From contig NZ_NPBY01000061.1 in NCBI RefSeq assembly GCF_002272015.1, forward strand, positions 1-64,000: a stretch of DNA of 64,000 bases, in the 5' to 3' direction. The position numbers and the translations under genes were made by a program. This DNA comes from Paenibacillus campinasensis. GTDB lineage: Bacteria > Bacillota > Bacilli > Paenibacillales > Paenibacillaceae. This document shows positions 59,748 to 64,000 of this stretch, one piece after another. The notes beneath the pieces are model-generated. The model saw only the letters and a list, made by a program, of their open reading frames with translations, was not told the origin of the DNA and did no database searches. Within the stretch, counting starts at the first letter, position 1, and every line of letters begins with the position of its first letter.

Positions 59748-60208
59748 AGGAAATTACCCCAAAACATCTAGCGTTTGTGGATGAGGCTGCCAAAGCATTT
59801 GAAGATAACCCGAAGTATGAGACTTATTATAACGCTGACCGCGATCTTATCGCCCTGCGGTTTGGTGCTGACCGCGACTGCATTAAGGTGTATGAACTCG
59901 GCGAACCAGTCGGATTTTTCGTACAGCAAGTTACCATTCGAACGCCGCTGCCAAGAAAAGAAGTAGCAAGGTTTGCAATGGACATGGAAGAGCAGCTTAG
60001 AGCAAATGAACTCAAAGGTGGCTGGAAGGTGTGCTCGAATGATTACCTTCTCCATCAACTTTATAGGAATGCGAAACACCTAGAACTCCGCAACCACCAC
60101 TTATCACATTCGGAATTACGCCGCCGCTGCGCGAACATTGCAAACTACGCAATGATGCTTTCTGACAATGATCGGCGGGAAGAGGAGGAGCGAGCTAGTG
60201 AAAGTTGA
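59744..60208 (+). CDS. Phage protein of unknown function
   Basis: ATG 59744 overlaps the previous stop; the frame is open from 59669. The 154-residue protein has a mixed first half (DRDLIALRFGADRDCIKVYEL) and a helical, basic second half (LRNHHLSHSELRRRCANIAN). Between recT and an MBL hydrolase, it may take part in DNA metabolism. Confidence 0.6.
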   Translation: MKEITPKHLAFVDEAAKAFEDNPKYETYYNADRDLIALRFGADRDCIKVYELGEPVGFFVQQVTIRTPLPRKEVARFAMDMEEQLRANELKGGWKVCSNDYLLHQLYRNAKHLELRNHHLSHSELRRRCANIANYAMMLSDNDRREEEERASES

Positions 60209-60953
60209 CATTCTCGCTTCCGGCAGCGCCGAGAACTGCGTGGCCGTAACCGCTGGCGGCAAGTCCATCCTGATTGATGCCGGCGTGGCGAAGACCAAAA
60301 TCGAGAAACGTCTGCTGGAAGTCGGCATCCGGCCGGATCACATCGCGGCGATTTTCATAACCCACGCCCACAACGATCATATCAGGGGGCTGCCGCTGGC
60401 CAACAAGTTCTCGATCCCGGTTTGGGCCACGGAGGGAGAGTGGAAAGGCATATCCGGCGTAGATGAGGATCTGCGGCGGGTGGCGGAAACCCGGTGGGGC
60501 AAGTACGAGATGATCGAGCTGGGCGGCGTCCATGTGTACCCATTCCAAACCTATCACGATGCCTACGAGCCGGTCGGATACGCGATAGAAGATGACGAGG
60601 GCGACCGCTGCTGCGTGGTCTTTGACACCGGAAAGTGGACGGAAGAGATGATTGAAAACATGGAGGGAAGTCATTATGTGCTGATCGAGGCAAACCACGA
60701 TCCCGACCTGGTCGAGATGTGTAACCGGCCCGACAGCATCAAGGCCCGCATACTTTCCGACATTGGGCACCTGAGTAATCAGCAGACGGCGGAGATCCTG
60801 CAGCGACTTATCTGTGGCCGGGGGGAGCGAATATACCTCACTCACTTATCCGGCGAAAATAACACTCCCCAGTTGGCGGAGATGACCGTCATATCAGCGC
60901 TGCGGCAGATCGGGTATGAGGCGGGCAAACATTATCATTTGGAGGTGGTTTAG
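60198..60953 (+). CDS. MBL-fold metallo-hydrolase (YycJ-like, probable nuclease)
   Basis: GGAGG precedes GTG 60198. The 251-residue enzyme has the metal motif H57-A-H59-N-D61-H62 in THAHNDHIRG, DAG near residue 29, VFDTGKWTEEM and ISDIGHLSNQQ-like C-terminal His sites. YycJ/WalJ-type MBL proteins act as 5' exonucleases; next to recT it is a likely partner exonuclease. Confidence 0.83.
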   Translation: MKVDILASGSAENCVAVTAGGKSILIDAGVAKTKIEKRLLEVGIRPDHIAAIFITHAHNDHIRGLPLANKFSIPVWATEGEWKGISGVDEDLRRVAETRWGKYEMIELGGVHVYPFQTYHDAYEPVGYAIEDDEGDRCCVVFDTGKWTEEMIENMEGSHYVLIEANHDPDLVEMCNRPDSIKARILSDIGHLSNQQTAEILQRLICGRGERIYLTHLSGENNTPQLAEMTVISALRQIGYEAGKHYHLEVV

Positions 60954-61622
60954 ATGCCAATGGTTTTGATAAAAAACGGAGACAACGGCACTTGGTATAA
61001 AGACAGGAAAGGCAAGGCTTACCCAATTAGTGACTACACAGACGGCTATTTCTATACAACGGTTTGCGGGCACGGGACTGTTAGGCGGGAAGATGGCGAG
61101 CTTCTCTACACTAAAGCCGAATATGACGAACTGCTCTCCGTATGTAACGAACTTCGCCGTCGATTCAACAAAAGCATCGACGATCTCGCCAGACACGCAC
61201 GAGAATTGGTTGAGTTAAAGGAAGAGCGAACAACACTCCTGCAGAAGATCGAGCGGGCAGTGGACGAGGACGCGAAGAAGGTGGAGCTACCGCGGGAGGT
61301 GGCCGAGGCGATCGAGGACTTTCGAAAGGATGGCCATGATGTCGATTACATCATGCGTAATCTTGTAAAAGCGAGCCCGGACCGAACCCGCCGACTACAA
61401 ATACTTCAGGACTTTTCTCTAAGCAGAGGATCCGAACTGATTATGGCTTTAATCAATGGCTACACGGTCGAGCAGACACCGGGCAAAAGGCTGCACGCCA
61501 AAGTTGAGGAATTGATTTATAGCTGGCTGGATTCTCCGGTTGATGAAGCCGGAGCTGAGGAGATTCATCGACTGGCTGATCGCATCGTGGAGCAGGCGCA
61601 AGAATTAATAACAACAACCTGA
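60954..61622 (+). CDS. Phage protein with central coiled coil, unknown function
   Basis: The 222-residue protein has an N-terminal domain (LIKNGDNGTWYKDRKGKAYPI), a central coiled coil (ARHARELVELKEERTTLLQKI) and a C-terminal helical part (EAGAEEIHRLADRIVEQ). GGAGG precedes the ATG, just after the MBL gene. The middle resembles DUF1642-like phage proteins, weakly. Confidence 0.65.
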   Translation: MPMVLIKNGDNGTWYKDRKGKAYPISDYTDGYFYTTVCGHGTVRREDGELLYTKAEYDELLSVCNELRRRFNKSIDDLARHARELVELKEERTTLLQKIERAVDEDAKKVELPREVAEAIEDFRKDGHDVDYIMRNLVKASPDRTRRLQILQDFSLSRGSELIMALINGYTVEQTPGKRLHAKVEELIYSWLDSPVDEAGAEEIHRLADRIVEQAQELITTT

Positions 61623-61638
61623 ACGTTGGTGAGGAGGT

Positions 61639-62592
61639 ATGAGCGGGTTTATCCCGATAGGGAGAGAGTTGCAGAATCACTGGCTCAGGCGCGATAAGGA
61701 CTACTGGATGGTGTTCTGCGAAATGGCATTCCTCGCTCGGTTCTCTGATTCTCCAGAGGTTCGGGTGATCGACGGGCAAGAGGTCACCATTCGAAAAAGG
61801 GAGTTTATCTTCGGTCGTTCGTCCTGGAGTACCCGGATGGATATCTCCGAGCGGCGGCTGAGGACCCTGGTTAAAAAGCTGGTCGATGAAGGGTTCATAA
61901 AACAAATCGCTAAATACAGCAAATTCACGATTTATTCGTTCGAATATATACCCGGATTGACCCAAAAAAGCGACCAGCACAACGACCAGCAGAGCGACCA
62001 GCAGAAACCGGGAGAGCGACCAGCAGAAACCTTTATGTCGCAAGGGATTTCTGGCGATAGTGACCAGCACAAATTTGAAAAGCGACCAGCACAACGACCA
62101 GCAGAGCGACCACAGAAAGAAGAAGGTATTAAAGAAGAAAGTAATAAAGAAGAAGGTATTAATAATATGGCGAAAAATCACGAACCCATTGCGAAAGAAG
62201 TAATTGCTTACCTCAATCAAAAAATGGGGAAGCGATACAGGGCTACTCCGGGGACTATGAAAAACATCTTGGGCCGATTAAACGAAGGCTATTCCAAAGA
62301 GGACTGCATTCATGTGATCGACGTTAAATGTGCCGAATGGATCGGAACAGATAAAGAGAAGTACCTGGATTACGAAACTCTCTTTAGACCAAGCAAGTTC
62401 CCCAAATACCTTAACCAGCGGCTAGAGGTTGTAACTCGAAAGGGGAGCGATGGATCATATTCAACTAAGTCTCAACGGGCAAAGTCCATTTTAGACCAAG
62501 AATTACGAAAGGAAGGTGGACGGGATGGAACGCAGCGACGTGATATTACTCATGAAGTTGATTACCAACGTTTACCAGAATTTCGAGGTTGA
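61639..62592 (+). CDS. Replication initiator with conserved phage C-terminal domain
   Basis: GAGGAGG precedes ATG 61639. The 317-residue protein has an N-terminal winged helix (RSSWSTRMDISERRLRTLVKKL), a low-complexity Gln/Arg/Pro linker at 110-175 encoded by the iterons, and a C-terminal Phg_2220_C-type domain (VIAYLNQKMGKRYRATPG, then FRPSKFPKYLNQRLE). It should bind the origin inside its own gene and recruit the helicase loader and DnaB encoded downstream, like lambda O. Confidence 0.88.
   Translation: MSGFIPIGRELQNHWLRRDKDYWMVFCEMAFLARFSDSPEVRVIDGQEVTIRKREFIFGRSSWSTRMDISERRLRTLVKKLVDEGFIKQIAKYSKFTIYSFEYIPGLTQKSDQHNDQQSDQQKPGERPAETFMSQGISGDSDQHKFEKRPAQRPAERPQKEEGIKEESNKEEGINNMAKNHEPIAKEVIAYLNQKMGKRYRATPGTMKNILGRLNEGYSKEDCIHVIDVKCAEWIGTDKEKYLDYETLFRPSKFPKYLNQRLEVVTRKGSDGSYSTKSQRAKSILDQELRKEGGRDGTQRRDITHEVDYQRLPEFRG
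61971..62165 (+). other. Candidate phage replication origin: iterons plus AT-rich 15-mers
   Basis: Eight copies of CGACCAGCA (two with one or two changes) start at 61971, 61983, 61995, 62017, 62061, 62083, 62095 and 62107, so the spacings are 12, 12, 22, 44, 22, 12 and 12. Right after them lie three tandem AT-rich 15-mers at 62116, 62131 and 62146 (first and third identical), like an unwinding element. Copies 1, 2, 3 and 5 are read as Asp-Gln and the others as Arg-Pro, which shows selection on DNA rather than on protein. Confidence 0.83.
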
Positions 62593-62899
62593 AGACCCGG
62601 CGAAGATCGATGTCTGGTATATGGTTCTCAGAGAAACCTCGGTAGAGAGCGCCAAATCAAATCTGATGATGCATTTCAGAACGAGCAGCTTCCCGCCTAC
62701 ACCGGCTGATTTGATCGGCGGCAAAGAACCAGAGAAATCTTTGACCATATACGATATTCAGCGGAAAGAGCAAGAACAGCAGCTCCTCGAGCTCCAAGAG
62801 TACCACGAAAGGGAAGACGTTAAGCCGATGCCGGATCATATTGCCAAACGGCTGGGACAAATCTTCGCAGGCATGCGGGTGAATCGGGATGAATCTTGA
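62525..62899 (+). CDS. Helicase loader/inhibitor, G39P-like
   Basis: AAAGGAAGG is 8 bases before ATG 62525 (GTG 62516 is an alternative). The 124-residue protein has LLMKLITNVYQNFEVEDPAK and MMHFRTSSFPPTPADLIGG, the pattern of SPP1 G39P-type loaders. Its place between initiator and DnaB supports the loader role. It overlaps both neighbours. Confidence 0.8.
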   Translation: MERSDVILLMKLITNVYQNFEVEDPAKIDVWYMVLRETSVESAKSNLMMHFRTSSFPPTPADLIGGKEPEKSLTIYDIQRKEQEQQLLELQEYHEREDVKPMPDHIAKRLGQIFAGMRVNRDES

Positions 62900-64000
62900 A
62901 GCAGAACGTGCTGCTTTAGGGGCTCTACTAAAAGATCATGAACTGATGGATGAGTGTTATCTGTCAGCAGCTGATTTCAGCGAAGAGGAAGATCACCGGA
63001 CGATTTTTAAAGTGCTTCAGTATGCCAAAGAACACTTTGAAGGAGTCAAAGATCCATTTGACCCAGTTCTCCTTGTATCACAGTGGGGTGAGCGTCTTCA
63101 GAAGATTGGTGGAATGACCCGGCTCATAAATCTCCGAAGCTCCGTGCCTACAACCGCAGATTTCTCCCATTATCAGCAGAGTGTACGTTCAGCACGGATT
63201 CAGCGGGAGATTCAAGAAATAGGGCAGCAAATCGCGTCTTCTGGCGGTGGGGATCTATCGGAACTCCAACTGAAAATGAACAAGTTGGCAGAGTTGCAGC
63301 GCGGTCAGTCCGGGAGCGGTTACGTTCATATGGCCACTACCCTTGAAGGTCACGAACATACGATCATGAGACGCGCCGAAAGCAAGGGTGTGACCGGTGC
63401 CAAGACAGCAAATGACGAAATCAGTCAGATGAGTGGCGGCCATCAGCCGGGTGATCTCGAAATAATTGCTGCTCGCCCAAGTATGGGAAAGACGCAATAT
63501 GTCCTTAATGACATGGACGCTGTTACTAAGGCCGGATGGTCAGCAATAATTTTTTCGCTAGAAATGAGGTCCCTTAAGTTGGTAGAGCGCTTGGTAGCGT
63601 GTATCGGAGGGATCAAAAACAAGAAGATCAAGTCCGGGCTCATGTCTGATAACGATTGGGATTCATACAGCAAAGCTGTCGAGATAATCGCAAGCCGTAA
63701 TCTGTACATTGACGATACACCTGGTGCCACAGTTGAGTATGTTCGCCAGCAAGTAAAACAACTGAAGAAGAAGCACTCTAAGTTGGTTGTATATGTGGAC
63801 TACCTCCAGTTTTTGAATACTGAGCGGAAATTCACAAAAAATCACGAACGTATCGCCTACATCACCAAGGTTCTGAAAGGGATAGCACGGGAGTTTGAAG
63901 TATGTGTGGTTGCTATATCCGCAGTTGGCAGGGATCCGGAGAAAAGGCCCGATAAGCGCCCCCTGCTGTCTGATCTGCGCGAGTCAGGTGACATTGAGAG
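62889..64000 (+). CDS. dnaB: Replicative DNA helicase DnaB (partial)
   Basis: From ATG 62889 the frame is open to the window edge (370 residues). It has an N-terminal helical domain (LEAERAALGALLKDHELMDE), Walker A ARPSMGKT near residue 196, Walker B-like VVYVDYLQF and the RecA-fold end RDPEKRPDKRPLLSDLRESG. It is a phage DnaB that unwinds DNA at the fork. The C-terminal ~60-80 residues are missing. Confidence 0.94.
   Translation, partial: MNLEAERAALGALLKDHELMDECYLSAADFSEEEDHRTIFKVLQYAKEHFEGVKDPFDPVLLVSQWGERLQKIGGMTRLINLRSSVPTTADFSHYQQSVRSARIQREIQEIGQQIASSGGGDLSELQLKMNKLAELQRGQSGSGYVHMATTLEGHEHTIMRRAESKGVTGAKTANDEISQMSGGHQPGDLEIIAARPSMGKTQYVLNDMDAVTKAGWSAIIFSLEMRSLKLVERLVACIGGIKNKKIKSGLMSDNDWDSYSKAVEIIASRNLYIDDTPGATVEYVRQQVKQLKKKHSKLVVYVDYLQFLNTERKFTKNHERIAYITKVLKGIAREFEVCVVAISAVGRDPEKRPDKRPLLSDLRESGDIE

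Larger units (their letters stand above)
21596..64000 (+). mobile_element. Prophage integrated in gerE (left end to window edge)
   Basis: The region holds phage DNA ligase, a GpA-type terminase, a lambda-like head module, a P2-like contractile tail, lysis genes, a CI/Cro/antirepressor switch and replication genes up to DnaB. Structural genes are intact, so the phage may be functional. No integrase or serine recombinase is seen in this part, and the right end is beyond 64000. Confidence 0.92.

Noticed and set aside
61971..62115. Spaced short repeats that look like a CRISPR array
   Set aside because: Repeats are 9 bp with 3-35 bp between them and lie inside a coding gene; an iteron origin fits better.

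Overview
The window looks like the chromosome of an endospore-forming Bacillota, most likely Paenibacillus or a close relative. It carries YheC/YheD, CgeB, YhcN/YlaJ and GerE family genes, AGGAGG-type ribosome binding sites and frequent TTG/GTG starts. About 21.6 kb of host DNA is followed by at least 42.4 kb of a temperate phage that continues past the right edge.

Host part (1-21.6 kb). After the end of an unknown gene and a YheC/YheD ATP-grasp gene on the minus strand, a long rightward cluster (1.7-17.1 kb) encodes spore-surface glycan functions. It has GT4 and GT2 glycosyltransferases, a SpsI-like nucleotidyltransferase, four small unknown proteins, two CgeB-like glycosyltransferases, and a WecB/CapE-like/RmlD-like/SDR block that probably makes an activated N-acetyl-L-6-deoxyhexosamine. 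Several otherwise unrelated proteins share a tetrad Gly-aromatic motif and very basic tails. A YhcN/YlaJ sporulation lipoprotein follows. The leftward operon rpiR-nagB-nagA (18.4-21.2 kb) handles amino-sugar phosphates.

Junction. At 21.45-21.60 kb the gene for the late sporulation regulator GerE begins normally but is cut after codon 48 or 49, in the middle of its family-conserved sequence, and phage DNA starts there. The arrangement resembles sporulation-gene intervening elements such as skin in sigK, so the prophage may have to leave gerE before GerE can be made. The 3' part of gerE and a recombinase are not in the window and should lie beyond 64 kb.

Phage part (21.6-64 kb). The left end has a coding-poor, structured stretch with a tRNA-Gly(UCC), then an ATP-dependent DNA ligase, small early or accessory genes and a proteasome-like Ntn hydrolase. 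The virion genes are a lambda-type head module (Nu1-like and GpA-like terminase, portal, ClpP-like protease, decoration protein, capsid; 27.5-34.4 kb) joined to a P2-type contractile tail module (sheath, tube, E/E' frameshift, tape measure, X, D, V, U, W, J, I, fibre; 35-47.6 kb). XkdX, XhlA, holin and a GH24 endolysin follow. Next come a small regulated island (49.4-50.9 kb), a lipoprotein gene, a decayed FtsK-like gene and a replication-relaxation gene. The lysogeny switch (cleavable CI, operators, Cro, antirepressor) is at 53.1-55.6 kb. The early and replication genes (SMC-like ATPase, RecT, MBL hydrolase, replication initiator with an internal iteron origin, G39P-like loader, DnaB) run to the edge. 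LexA-type boxes and a CI cleavage site tie induction to DNA damage.
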